NCBI GenBank assembly: GCA_046537875.1
Contig: JBKHJZ010000020.1
Span: 1 to 30,836, forward strand
Source: JBKHJZ01 sp046537875
Lineage (GTDB): Bacteria; Actinomycetota; Acidimicrobiia; Acidimicrobiales; VFJN01
DNA length: 30,836 nt
Reading direction: 5' to 3'
Made by a program: the position numbers and the translations under genes. Position 1 is the stretch's first letter. Each line of letters opens with the position of its first letter. This document shows, piece after piece, positions 16,813 to 24,400 of the stretch. The notes beneath the pieces are model-generated. The model had not been told where the DNA came from, did not search any database, and saw only the letters and a program-made list of their open reading frames with translations.

Positions 16813-19638
16813 ATGGCTCTCTTCGGTCTCATGGTGGTGAGGAACGCTCATGATCTGCTGGGGGTGAACGTTCGCCATCATCTGGCCCAGGGCGTCGAGC
16901 GCTTCCTCGTCTACGACCACGCCTCCACGGACACGACGCGGGAGGTGCTCTGCGAGTTCGCGGACCAGGGCGTTCTCGAGTGGTCCGCGGTCGACGGTCC
17001 GTTCCGGTCCGAGGAGTGGTTGAACGAGCTCGCCATCGAGGCCTACATCCAGGGCGCGGACTGGGTGCTGCCCATCGACGCCGACGAGTTCTGGACCGCG
17101 GGACCGGGCCGCACGATGGCCGAGTGCGTCGCCGCCTCGGATGCCGGCGCCCTGAGAGCCCAGATGCTCACGTTCGTGCAGCAGCACGATCAGCTGGAGT
17201 CCACGCCCAAGGGGCTCCTGCGGATGGTCTACCGCATGGACGGGCTCTCCCGGGAGCAGCTCGCCGAGAACGAGCGACGCCTCAAGGACGGTGCGCCGAT
17301 TCCGTTCTGGGCGGCGGCGTACGACCCCAAGTGCCTCAGCCGGGCGACGCCGGCACTCCACATCCATCGGGGTTCCCACTACGTCTCCGGGGTCACCGGG
17401 CCCATCGACCCCACCGTCGAGATCGTCTGCATGCACGCGCCGGTGCGCTCGCGCGCCGCGCTCGCCGATCGCCACCAGCCGTGGCCGCCGCTCGATCCCT
17501 CCCGGCGGCCGGGGCACTCGTGGCACCTCCAGCGGCTCAAGCGCGTCGGGCCGGATCCGGAGTCGATCGACCGCGAGTGGGCGTTGGTCAGCGCGGTGGA
17601 CGATCGCATCGTGTCCTCGGATGTGCGTCTCGTCCACGACACGCGACTGCGGGATGCCGTCGCACCGTGGATCGACGACACCGGCCGGATCACCGGTCCA
17701 CTGCCGGCCGTCGCCTCCCCGGAACGACGCACGCGCGGTCGGGAGGAGGCACTGAGTGCTGCGCTGCGGCACACGCGGCAACGGGTGGTGGATCTGGACC
17801 GCAGGCTCGGCGAGCTCGAGGCGGCCCAGGCCGCAGACGCCGACCGCTGGGCGCTCGAGGCTGCCGCGCAACGCGACGACTTCGAGGCTCGTGAACGGCA
17901 GTTGTCGGGGGCGCTGGCCGAGAAGGACGCGGAGCTCGACTACTGGCGGGATGTCGAGTCGGGCAAGGCGTACCGTCTGTGGCGCGCCTCGATCCGCCTG
18001 CGACGAGCCATGGGGGTGGTCCGCGACGGGCGCGGCTCGCAGGTGCCCGGTCGATCCGACGGCTCTCCGGACTCCGACCTGCGGGTCGATGTCCGGTCCA
18101 TAGGCGCTGCGGTCCATGATCGGGGGTTCTCTGAGTCGGTGCGGCTCTTCGCCCCCGACGAGTGCAGGCGGCTCCTGTCAGTGCTCCGTGACGACCCGCC
18201 GGAGATCCACGACTGGGACAAGGACGGTGCCGCGTCCTCCCGTCCGCTCTACGAGATGGCCATGCATCCCGCGGTCGTCGAGGTCGTGCGGCACGCCCTC
18301 GGTCCCGATGTCGTCCTCTGGGGTGCGAGCATGGCCGAGCGACCTCCCGGCGCCGTCCACCCCTGGCACAGCGACTTCGAGAGCGTGCAGGCCGACGACG
18401 GGACGCTGTCGGTGTGGATCGGGCTCGAGAACTCATCCGCGGGCAGGGCGCTGCGCTTCGTCCCGAGGTCGCACCGGTTCCGGACGTCGCTGCAGCAGGC
18501 CGCGCGGGAGCACGGCGTCGGTCGGGGCGACGCCACCGACCGCGACGTCGAGGCGTGGGCTCGCGAGCACGGTTCGCCGGCCCCGATCGCCGTCTCGTCC
18601 GTGCGCGAGGGAGAGGCCGTGTTCTTCGACGGGCGTATCTGGCACGGCACCGTCAACGACACGGACGTGCCACGCACGGCGGTGCTGTTCCAGTACGCGC
18701 GGGCCGATCGGCCGATCAGGATCCCGGACCTGACCCAGCTCGAGTGGCCGTACCGGCTGCTCGAGGAGCCGCGGCCCGCCTGCCTCCCGGCCACCCCCGG
18801 CGGGGTCGCTCACACCGAGGCCAACCGCGTCGTCGGGCCGCCGCCGCGCCGGGACGGCGAGGCACCGCCCCTGGCGCCGAAGGCCCAGTCGCTGGGCCTC
18901 CCGGCGTCGACCGACCCGTGGACCGGCTGGAAGGCGTACCACCAGTTCAACGGCTCGACCCCGAACCTGGGGAACCTCTCCGTGCACTACTCCGTGCTCG
19001 GACCGGGGCGCTGCCCGCACCCGCCTCACGAGCACGACGACGAGGAGATCCTCGTCGTGCTCGACGGCGAGTGCGAGATCGTGCGGGTCGACGGCGCCGG
19101 CGACGAATCGGTGCGCGCCGCCCGGCGGGGGTTCATGTCCTACTACCCGACCGGCGCTCTGCACACCCTGCGGGCGGATCCCGACACGGATGTCACCTAC
19201 CTGATGTTCAAGTGGACCGGGCGATCCGGCCACGCGACCGACGCCCTGCAGGCGGACGTCGTCTGCTACGACGACGCGCTCGCCGAACCGGCGGGCGGCG
19301 GTCCGCTGGGATTCGTCCCCGAGCTCCTCTTCGAGGGCCCCACGCGCTACCTCGAGAAGCTCCACTGCCACACCACCCTGCTCGGACCGGGCGCCGGGTA
19401 CGACGCGCATCGCGACGACCACGACGTGGCGATCCTGCTGCTGGAGGGCACGATCGAGGTGCTCGGACAGCGACTGGGCGACAACTCGATCGTCTTCGTG
19501 CCGGCCGGGCAGCTGCACGGCATGCACAACCCGGGCCCGGGTGTCGCCCGCTACCTCGTCATCGAGTTCCACGGTCGGGCACCCCACTCGGTGGACCGGA
19601 CGGGGTTCGAGTTCCTGGAGGTCTCGCCTACGCCGTGA
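16813..19638 (+). CDS. Four-module fusion: glycosyltransferase (GT2/GT92-like) - coiled coil - PhyH dioxygenase - bicupin
   Basis: One uninterrupted 941-codon frame. Residues ~1-285 are a GT-A domain: VYDHASTDTT (34-43) and PIDADEFW (87-94) with D89-x-D91. Residues ~311-380 form a heptad-rich coiled coil ending in YWRDVESGKAYRLWR, a linker often seen after glycosyltransferase or methyltransferase domains. Residues ~420-660 are a PhyH-type Fe(II)/2-oxoglutarate oxygenase with H519-x-D521 (PWHSDF), distal H611 (WHGT) and Arg621 (VPRTAV) for 2-oxoglutarate. Residues ~710-935 are a bicupin: the first cupin has H739, H741, E745 and H784; the second has H866, D868 and H902 with PAGQLHGMHN. All catalytic residues of the oxygenase are present. 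It probably adds and hydroxylates a sugar or acts on one glycan in sequence (inference). The gene follows the GT operon by 53 bp and converges with the MeaB-type gene. Confidence 0.85.
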   Translation: MALFGLMVVRNAHDLLGVNVRHHLAQGVERFLVYDHASTDTTREVLCEFADQGVLEWSAVDGPFRSEEWLNELAIEAYIQGADWVLPIDADEFWTAGPGRTMAECVAASDAGALRAQMLTFVQQHDQLESTPKGLLRMVYRMDGLSREQLAENERRLKDGAPIPFWAAAYDPKCLSRATPALHIHRGSHYVSGVTGPIDPTVEIVCMHAPVRSRAALADRHQPWPPLDPSRRPGHSWHLQRLKRVGPDPESIDREWALVSAVDDRIVSSDVRLVHDTRLRDAVAPWIDDTGRITGPLPAVASPERRTRGREEALSAALRHTRQRVVDLDRRLGELEAAQAADADRWALEAAAQRDDFEARERQLSGALAEKDAELDYWRDVESGKAYRLWRASIRLRRAMGVVRDGRGSQVPGRSDGSPDSDLRVDVRSIGAAVHDRGFSESVRLFAPDECRRLLSVLRDDPPEIHDWDKDGAASSRPLYEMAMHPAVVEVVRHALGPDVVLWGASMAERPPGAVHPWHSDFESVQADDGTLSVWIGLENSSAGRALRFVPRSHRFRTSLQQAAREHGVGRGDATDRDVEAWAREHGSPAPIAVSSVREGEAVFFDGRIWHGTVNDTDVPRTAVLFQYARADRPIRIPDLTQLEWPYRLLEEPRPACLPATPGGVAHTEANRVVGPPPRRDGEAPPLAPKAQSLGLPASTDPWTGWKAYHQFNGSTPNLGNLSVHYSVLGPGRCPHPPHEHDDEEILVVLDGECEIVRVDGAGDESVRAARRGFMSYYPTGALHTLRADPDTDVTYLMFKWTGRSGHATDALQADVVCYDDALAEPAGGGPLGFVPELLFEGPTRYLEKLHCHTTLLGPGAGYDAHRDDHDVAILLLEGTIEVLGQRLGDNSIVFVPAGQLHGMHNPGPGVARYLVIEFHGRAPHSVDRTGFEFLEVSPTP

Positions 19639-19705
19639 CCCGGCACTCCCGAGGCGCGGCGGTACGTCGCGACCGCGAGACGGCGGACGGCACCTCGCAG
19701 GCGGG

Positions 19706-20722
19706 TCACCCTGGTTCCGGCGTCCCGGCCGGCTCGTCGGCGCGGGTCGACGCCGCATGGGCGTCGAGGAGGTCGCGCGCCGCGCTGGTGGGCGACAGCT
19801 CGCCGGCCCGCACGGCGGCCTCGATGCCGGGCCAGCGCTCGCCGACCCGGGGGTCGGACCGGAAGTCGTCGACGAGCCGCTCGCGGATCTCGTCCCACAT
19901 CCACGCCACCGCCTGGGCCGAGCGGAGCCGGTCGAGGGCCCCGCTCTCCCGCAGGTGGGCCTCGAGACGCTGGACCGCGTTCCACACCTCGTCGACGCCG
20001 CTGCCCTCGAGCGCCGACGCCGCCAGCACCGGCACCTGCCAGCCGGGGTGCTTGGGCCGCAGCAGGTGGACCGCCGCGCCGTAGTCGGCCACCGCCCGCC
20101 GGGCCGCCGGCGCCAGGTCGCCGTCGGCCTTGTTGACCACGATCACGTCGGCGAGCTCCATGATCCCCCGCTTGATCCCCTGGAGCTCGTCGCCGGCGCC
20201 GGGGGCGGCGATCAGGCAGAAGCAGTCGACCATGTCGGCCACGGCCACCTCGGACTGGCCGACGCCGACGGTCTCGATGATGATCACGTCGAAGCCCGCC
20301 GCCTCGCACAGCAGTGCGGCCTCGCGCGTGCGGCGGGCGACGCCGCCCACCGTGCCGCCGGACGGCGAGGGACGGATGAACGCCCGGGGGTCGGCGGCGA
20401 GGCGCGGCATGCGCGTCTTGTCGCCCAGGATCGAGCCGCCGCTGCGGCGGCTCGTCGGATCGATGGCCAGCACGGCCACCTGGTGACCGGCTGCGGTGAG
20501 GCGGCCGCCGAGCTCCTCGATGAACGTGGACTTGCCCGCTCCCGGTGTGCCGGTGATGCCCAGCCGGACCGCGTGGCCGGTGCGGGCCAGCGCATGGTCG
20601 AGGAGCGCGGCCGCCTCGGCCCGGTGGTCGGGCCGCGTCGACTCGACGATCGTGATCGATCGGGCGAGTGCCCGGCGATCGCCGTCGACGAGGCGCGCCG
20701 CCAGGCTCTCCGGCTCGCTCAC
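19706..20722 (-). CDS. meaB: Methylmalonyl-CoA mutase-associated GTPase (MeaB/ArgK family)
   Basis: A 338-residue SIMIBI-class GTPase. LGITGTPGAGKSTFIEEL (Walker A, ~55-72), VLAIDPTSRRSGGSILGDKTRM, FDVIIIETVGVGQSE and APGAGDELQGIKRGIMELADVIVVNKADGD are the ordered MeaB/ArgK motifs, the last holding the guanine-specific NKAD. The C-terminal helical region fits the dimerisation arm. MeaB loads or protects the B12 cofactor of methylmalonyl-CoA mutase (family knowledge); that mutase is encoded at 26332-28473 on the same strand but not adjacent. GTG 20722 is preferred over in-frame GTG 20800: it gives normal family length, and its GTGA overlaps the stop of a short ORF that begins 8 nt after a TAGACT box. 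Confidence 0.9.
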   Translation of the reverse strand: MSEPESLAARLVDGDRRALARSITIVESTRPDHRAEAAALLDHALARTGHAVRLGITGTPGAGKSTFIEELGGRLTAAGHQVAVLAIDPTSRRSGGSILGDKTRMPRLAADPRAFIRPSPSGGTVGGVARRTREAALLCEAAGFDVIIIETVGVGQSEVAVADMVDCFCLIAAPGAGDELQGIKRGIMELADVIVVNKADGDLAPAARRAVADYGAAVHLLRPKHPGWQVPVLAASALEGSGVDEVWNAVQRLEAHLRESGALDRLRSAQAVAWMWDEIRERLVDDFRSDPRVGERWPGIEAAVRAGELSPTSAARDLLDAHAASTRADEPAGTPEPG

Positions 20723-20808
20723 GTCCGGTGCGAGCGCCCGGCGGGGGCGGCCGGGCACATCCCGGCACCGCGACGGCGGGGCATCGACGGGGGTCGCCAC
20801 GCGCTCAC
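20719..20808 (-). CDS. Short leader ORF (29 aa) coupled to meaB
   Basis: GTG 20808 follows a TAGACT box by 8 nt and opens a 29-residue frame (VSAWRPPSMPRRRG...) whose TGA (20719-20721) overlaps GTG 20722 of the MeaB-type gene. It is rich in Arg and Pro with no domain. This is the third case in the window of box, short ORF and overlapping start. It may be a leader for translational coupling. Alternatively the main gene starts in frame at GTG 20800 and this frame is chance. Confidence 0.35.
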   Translation of the reverse strand: MSAWRPPSMPRRRGAGMCPAAPAGRSHRT

Positions 20809-20816
20809 GGCGGCGA

Positions 20817-20822
20817 AGTCTA
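20817..20822 (-). promoter_or_regulatory. -10 box TAGACT upstream of meaB
   Basis: The hexamer is identical to the box before the 16813 gene. It ends 8 nt before GTG 20808 and 16 nt before GTG 20800, so the mRNA 5' end should lie near the leader ORF start. It separates this gene from the upstream operon that ends at 20878. Confidence 0.5.
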
Positions 20823-20877
20823 CGGCGCAGCCCGGGCCGGCCCGGTAGCGGCGGGCGCCGGCGGGTTCGGGATGGTG

Positions 20878-21249
20878 TCAGCTCGACCTGAGCGACGTGA
20901 CGTCACCGATCACCCGCTCGAGGGTGCCGTCCTCGAGGCAGCCGACCAGGCGCCTCTCCCCGTGCTCCCCGAGCGCCGGGGAGATCGTGACCGTCCACGG
21001 CCCGCCGTCTCCGTCGCGGGCCACCGGGCCCGAGACCTCGCCGGGCACGGTGGCGGCGCACACGGTCCACAGGGCCTGGACGGCGGCCCCCTCGCCGCGC
21101 GGGTAGTCGCGGGTGGCGACGTCGAGCTCGACCACCGTCTCGGTGCCCTCGACCAGCTCGTCGGCCCGGTTCTGGGTCAGCTCGCGGAGCTGGCCCACGC
21201 CCAGGACGCCCACGAAGAGCAGCGCCACCATGGCGGCGAGCGCCTTCAT
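20878..21249 (-). CDS. Small membrane-anchored or secreted protein of unknown function
   Basis: A 123-residue protein with an N-terminal hydrophobic stretch (KALAAMVALLFVGVLGVGQL, residues 2-21) that can be a signal anchor or signal peptide without a clear cleavage box. The remaining ~100 residues are hydrophilic, beta-prone (GPWTVTISPAL) and contain two Cys (VCAATV and VGCLEDG) that could pair outside the membrane. I do not recognise a family. The ATG overlaps the stop of the preceding membrane-protein gene (ATGA), so it is the third gene of the dikinase operon and probably works with it. Confidence 0.75.
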   Translation of the reverse strand: MKALAAMVALLFVGVLGVGQLRELTQNRADELVEGTETVVELDVATRDYPRGEGAAVQALWTVCAATVPGEVSGPVARDGDGGPWTVTISPALGEHGERRLVGCLEDGTLERVIGDVTSLRSS

Positions 21250-21788
21250 CGCGGCCCCCCGCGGGACACCGCGCCGGGGCCGCGCAGCAGGTCGGTCGGG
21301 GCGTCCGCCGTCACGACGAAGCCGCCGTGGGGGAGCGCGAGGTCGTCGAGCTGCGCCGCGAGGCCCCGCTCGGCGACCGGCCGCACCGTCGCCCGGGCCA
21401 CGCGCTCGACGCCCCAGGCGAGGCCCGACAGCAGGACACCGGCCCCCATGAGGACGGGCACGAACACGTTCATCTGGTTCGGGCGGCCGAGCCACTCGAA
21501 GCTGACGCGGGCGGGGGGTGCGGTCTCGTGGAACCGCTCGGCGCGACGTTGCCGCGCCCGGTGGCCGGGTGCGTCGGCCTGCCCGATGGCGGCGTCGAGC
21601 TTGCGGTCGACCACCCGGATGCGCTCGGCCAGCAGCCAGCCCATGACCGCCACCTCGGCGGCGATGAAGATGGCCGCGGCCGTCAGCGCGCGGTTCCACT
21701 CCCACCGGTACAGGTACACGAAGGTGTACGTCCCGGATGCGGCCAGCGTGGCGCCGGCGACGAGGGTGCGGATCAGCTTGGTGGTCAT
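21246..21788 (-). CDS. Membrane protein of unknown function, three predicted TM helices
   Basis: A 180-residue protein. TM1 lies at about residues 7-26 (LVAGATLAASGTYTFVYLY), TM2 at 34-54 (ALTAAAIFIAAEVAVMGWLL), then a basic soluble loop (~55-105, RHRARQRRAERFHETAPPA), TM3 at ~108-128 (NVFVPVLMGAGVLLSGLAWG) and a soluble ~50-residue tail. No family is recognised. Its ATG overlaps the dikinase stop (ATGA) and its stop overlaps the next start, so the three products are likely made in fixed ratio. The context suggests a membrane partner for the dikinase-like protein (inference). Confidence 0.78.
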   Translation of the reverse strand: MTTKLIRTLVAGATLAASGTYTFVYLYRWEWNRALTAAAIFIAAEVAVMGWLLAERIRVVDRKLDAAIGQADAPGHRARQRRAERFHETAPPARVSFEWLGRPNQMNVFVPVLMGAGVLLSGLAWGVERVARATVRPVAERGLAAQLDDLALPHGGFVVTADAPTDLLRGPGAVSRGGPR

Positions 21789-24241
21789 CTCGGGGCTCCC
21801 ATCGCGACACAGGGGGCGGCGTGCGGGGGGCACGGCGTCGGCTCGGCCTCGGCGCGGCGCGGGCCGGGGGTGATGCGGCCGCGGGGCGTCGATCCGAGCG
21901 CGTGGACCGTCAGCCGGAGGTCGGCACCAGCCGGCGTGCCGGCCCGGGCAGCGGCCGGCCGGCGGGCGTCGACGAGATCACCGGCGCCGGCCGGCACACG
22001 GTGTGCGAAGGAACCCTCGCTGTCGGCGGCGCCGTCGGCGTCGGCGGGCCCCGGCGTGCCGCCGGGGACGGCCTCGACGGTGCCCGCCGTGCCGTCGACC
22101 GTGACGACCTGACCGACCTGGAACCGCTCGGTGGCGCCGGCCATGCCCACCACCACCGGCACCCCGTGCTCGCGGGCCAGGATGGCCAGGTGGCTGAGCG
22201 GGCTGCCGGTCTCGGCCACGAGCCCGGCCAGCCGGGGGATGACCGGTGCGAGGCGGGGGTCGAGGTGGCCGGACACCAGCACCGCGCCGGCGGGCGGTTC
22301 GGTGCCGATGTGGACCGGTCCCTCGCCGGTGCCCCCGCCGGCGCCCACCGCGCCGCTCGAACCGGCCGCCGTGCGGGCCGCCGCGACCGGCCGGCCGTCG
22401 GCGGTGAGCCGGAAGCGGGTCGGCAGCGGCCGGGCGGGCGCCTCGGCCGGGTCGGCCCTCTCGGTCAGGTCGAACGGGACGACCCGGTGGCGCACTGCGG
22501 TCCTCAGTTCCTCGACGCTGAGCAGCCGGACCCGGGCGGCGTGGACCAGCACGCCGTCCGTGGAGATCCGCTCGGCGAGGATCCAGGCGGCGCGGGCGGT
22601 CAGCTCCTGCACCCACCGGGCGCGGACCCGCAGCGCCTCGCGCACCAGGGCGGCGTCGTCGGCATCGTCACCTGCCCGGGCGTCGGGGCCGGCCGGCGAC
22701 CGGTTCCCGCTCATGCCGGCGGCGACCTCCGCCAGCCCGGCGAGATCGGGTGGGCCGATCCGCGGCGGCGTGATCGCGAGCACGATCGGGTCCTCCTCGA
22801 CCACCCGCTCCAGGTCGGTGCCCCGCGCCAGGGCGTCCCCGAGCACGTCGAGCGCCAGCGATGCGCCGGTCACGCCGCTGGTCTCGGACGGAACCACCAG
22901 CCCGGCGAGTGCCTCGTAGCCGTGGAGCGCCCGCAGCGCGATGCGGCCGGTGTCGAGCACCGAGAGCAGCTCGCGGTCGCTCATCCGCTCCAGCGGGGGA
23001 ACCGCGGCCAGGTCGGCGTCGACCTGGGCGATGAGGTCCCGGGCGAGCACCGGCATGGCCCGGGCCAGCCGCCCCACCCGCCACGCGGCGCGCAGCCGGC
23101 GTGCCGGTGGCCGGGGGTCGAGCCGGCGCAGCATGCGACGGCCGAGCGACAGCTCGGAGCGGTCGAGGGCGCTCAGCAGCTCCAGGTCGGCGGCCGCCCA
23201 GCCGTCGACCGCGGTCACCACCGGCGACCGGCGCAGGTCACGAGGGGACGCGCTCCCCGTGAGGCGGAGCGCGTGCCGGAGGCCCTCGCGCAGGGGCGCC
23301 AGCCACAGGTCGACCTCGAGCGGCGCCAGCGGGTCCGGGAAGGTCTCGGCGACCGGCCCCGTCCCGAGAATCGGCCCGCGGGCCGCCCCGGTGGCCGTGG
23401 TGATCGGCCGGCTCTGCAGCAGCCAGAGCTCGCCGTCGCGGTCGACCGCCCACTCGATGTCCTGGGGGCCGCCGAAGGTGCGGGCGGCGGACGCCGCCAG
23501 CCCGGCGAGGCGGCGCAGCACGGACGACGGCGGGGGAGTGCCGTCGCCTGCGCTACGCACCTCGACGATCCGCCCGCGTGGCGTGAGGACCGCGGTCCAG
23601 CCGTCCTCGAGCCCGCTGACCAGGCGGTCGGGGGAGCCGTCGACGGCCGACACCAGCAAGCGGTCGGTGCGGCCGCTCAGCGGGTCGGCGCCGAAGAGGA
23701 CACCGCCCCAGCGGGGCCGGAGCTGCGGCTGGACGAGGACCGCCATCGGCGCGTCCACGAGCTCGGTGCGATCGGCGGAGGCGAGCACCTCGTCGACGGC
23801 CGCTACCACGGCTGGCCAGCCGCGGACGTCGAGCACCGAGGTGAAGACCCCGGCCATCGACGACCCGTCGCCGTCCTCACCGGTGGACGACGAGCGGACC
23901 ACCACGGGCCGGCGGCCGTCGTCGCTGAGCAGTCGCCACGCCACCCGCAGATCGTCGAGGGTGTCGGGGAACATCGTGGTGGTCGTGGTGGCCGCCGTGA
24001 TGGTCGTGGTCGTGCCCGATCCGGCGCCGTCGTGGTGCGGCGCTCGGCGCGTGCGCGCGTCGGTCCAGCCGGTGGTGACCACCGCACCCGGCAGCACGGG
24101 CAGGCCGGCTCGGGCCGCCGTCGCCAGGTTGGCGGCCTTGGCGCCGGTGAGAGCGGCGTCGGTGGCGCCGTCCTCGCTGAGGAGCACCACATGGGGCCGG
24201 GGGACCAGGTCATGGCGTAGGGGGGCCTGTCGGGTCGCCAT
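21785..24241 (-). CDS. PEP-synthase/PPDK-like dikinase lacking a PEP-binding barrel (rifampin-phosphotransferase-like architecture)
   Basis: An 818-residue protein. Residues ~25-290 are the PPDK N-terminal ATP-grasp: GAKAANLATAARAGLPVLPG, VVVRSSSTGEDGDGSSMAG, LVQPQLRPRWGGVLFG and IEWAVDRDGELWLLQSRPI. A ~350-residue alpha-rich middle region has no motif I recognise. Residues ~650-720 are the swivelling phospho-His domain, with TGSPLSHLAILAREHGVPVVV carrying His684. No C-terminal PEP/pyruvate TIM barrel follows, only a ~100-residue Gly/Ala/Pro-rich tail. ATP-grasp, variable middle and His domain is the order of rifampin phosphotransferases and related dikinases (family knowledge). It would phosphorylate an unknown acceptor, with the middle region choosing it (inference). 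A Thr-rich insertion lies at ~78-90. The start could also be ATG 24256, five codons earlier. It heads a three-gene overlapping operon. Confidence 0.85.
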   Translation of the reverse strand: MATRQAPLRHDLVPRPHVVLLSEDGATDAALTGAKAANLATAARAGLPVLPGAVVTTGWTDARTRRAPHHDGAGSGTTTTITAATTTTTMFPDTLDDLRVAWRLLSDDGRRPVVVRSSSTGEDGDGSSMAGVFTSVLDVRGWPAVVAAVDEVLASADRTELVDAPMAVLVQPQLRPRWGGVLFGADPLSGRTDRLLVSAVDGSPDRLVSGLEDGWTAVLTPRGRIVEVRSAGDGTPPPSSVLRRLAGLAASAARTFGGPQDIEWAVDRDGELWLLQSRPITTATGAARGPILGTGPVAETFPDPLAPLEVDLWLAPLREGLRHALRLTGSASPRDLRRSPVVTAVDGWAAADLELLSALDRSELSLGRRMLRRLDPRPPARRLRAAWRVGRLARAMPVLARDLIAQVDADLAAVPPLERMSDRELLSVLDTGRIALRALHGYEALAGLVVPSETSGVTGASLALDVLGDALARGTDLERVVEEDPIVLAITPPRIGPPDLAGLAEVAAGMSGNRSPAGPDARAGDDADDAALVREALRVRARWVQELTARAAWILAERISTDGVLVHAARVRLLSVEELRTAVRHRVVPFDLTERADPAEAPARPLPTRFRLTADGRPVAAARTAAGSSGAVGAGGGTGEGPVHIGTEPPAGAVLVSGHLDPRLAPVIPRLAGLVAETGSPLSHLAILAREHGVPVVVGMAGATERFQVGQVVTVDGTAGTVEAVPGGTPGPADADGAADSEGSFAHRVPAGAGDLVDARRPAAARAGTPAGADLRLTVHALGSTPRGRITPGPRRAEAEPTPCPPHAAPCVAMGAPR

Positions 24242-24268
24242 GTGACGAACATGCATCCGGTGACTTGC

Positions 24269-24287
24269 AGCCGGGTTGCTCCCGGCT
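24269..24287. promoter_or_regulatory. 7-bp perfect inverted repeat, possible operator
   Basis: AGCCGGG-TTGCT-CCCGGCT (arms 24269-24275 and 24281-24287) lies in the 159-bp divergent region between the dikinase gene and the PRC-barrel gene. It could be a repressor site or a 5'-UTR hairpin; GC-rich arms make chance plausible. Confidence 0.3.
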
Positions 24288-24400
24288 TGACGCCCGGTGG
24301 CGCGCCCCTCGGCGGCGTCTGCGGTGGCGTTTGCGGTGGTGAGCGGCGGAAAGTCTGTGCTCGTCGAGGTGCGTTGCCAACCCGAGTGCGGAGGTTCCCG

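Noticed and set aside
20723..20800. In-frame GTG 20800 as the meaB start
   Set aside because: It adds 26 Arg/Pro-rich residues not expected in MeaB, while GTG 20722 shows the stop-start overlap; not fully excluded.
21737..24220. Long open frame on the plus strand opposite the dikinase gene (over 800 codons)
   Set aside because: Composition is the repetitive Arg/Gly/Ala/Pro pattern of a GC-rich antisense shadow, with no domain motifs; the minus strand carries clear PPDK motifs.
24348..24375. SigR/SigH-like promoter (GGAAA ... GTT) before the PRC-barrel gene
   Set aside because: The spacer is 20 nt and the -35 match is incomplete, so support is too weak to call.
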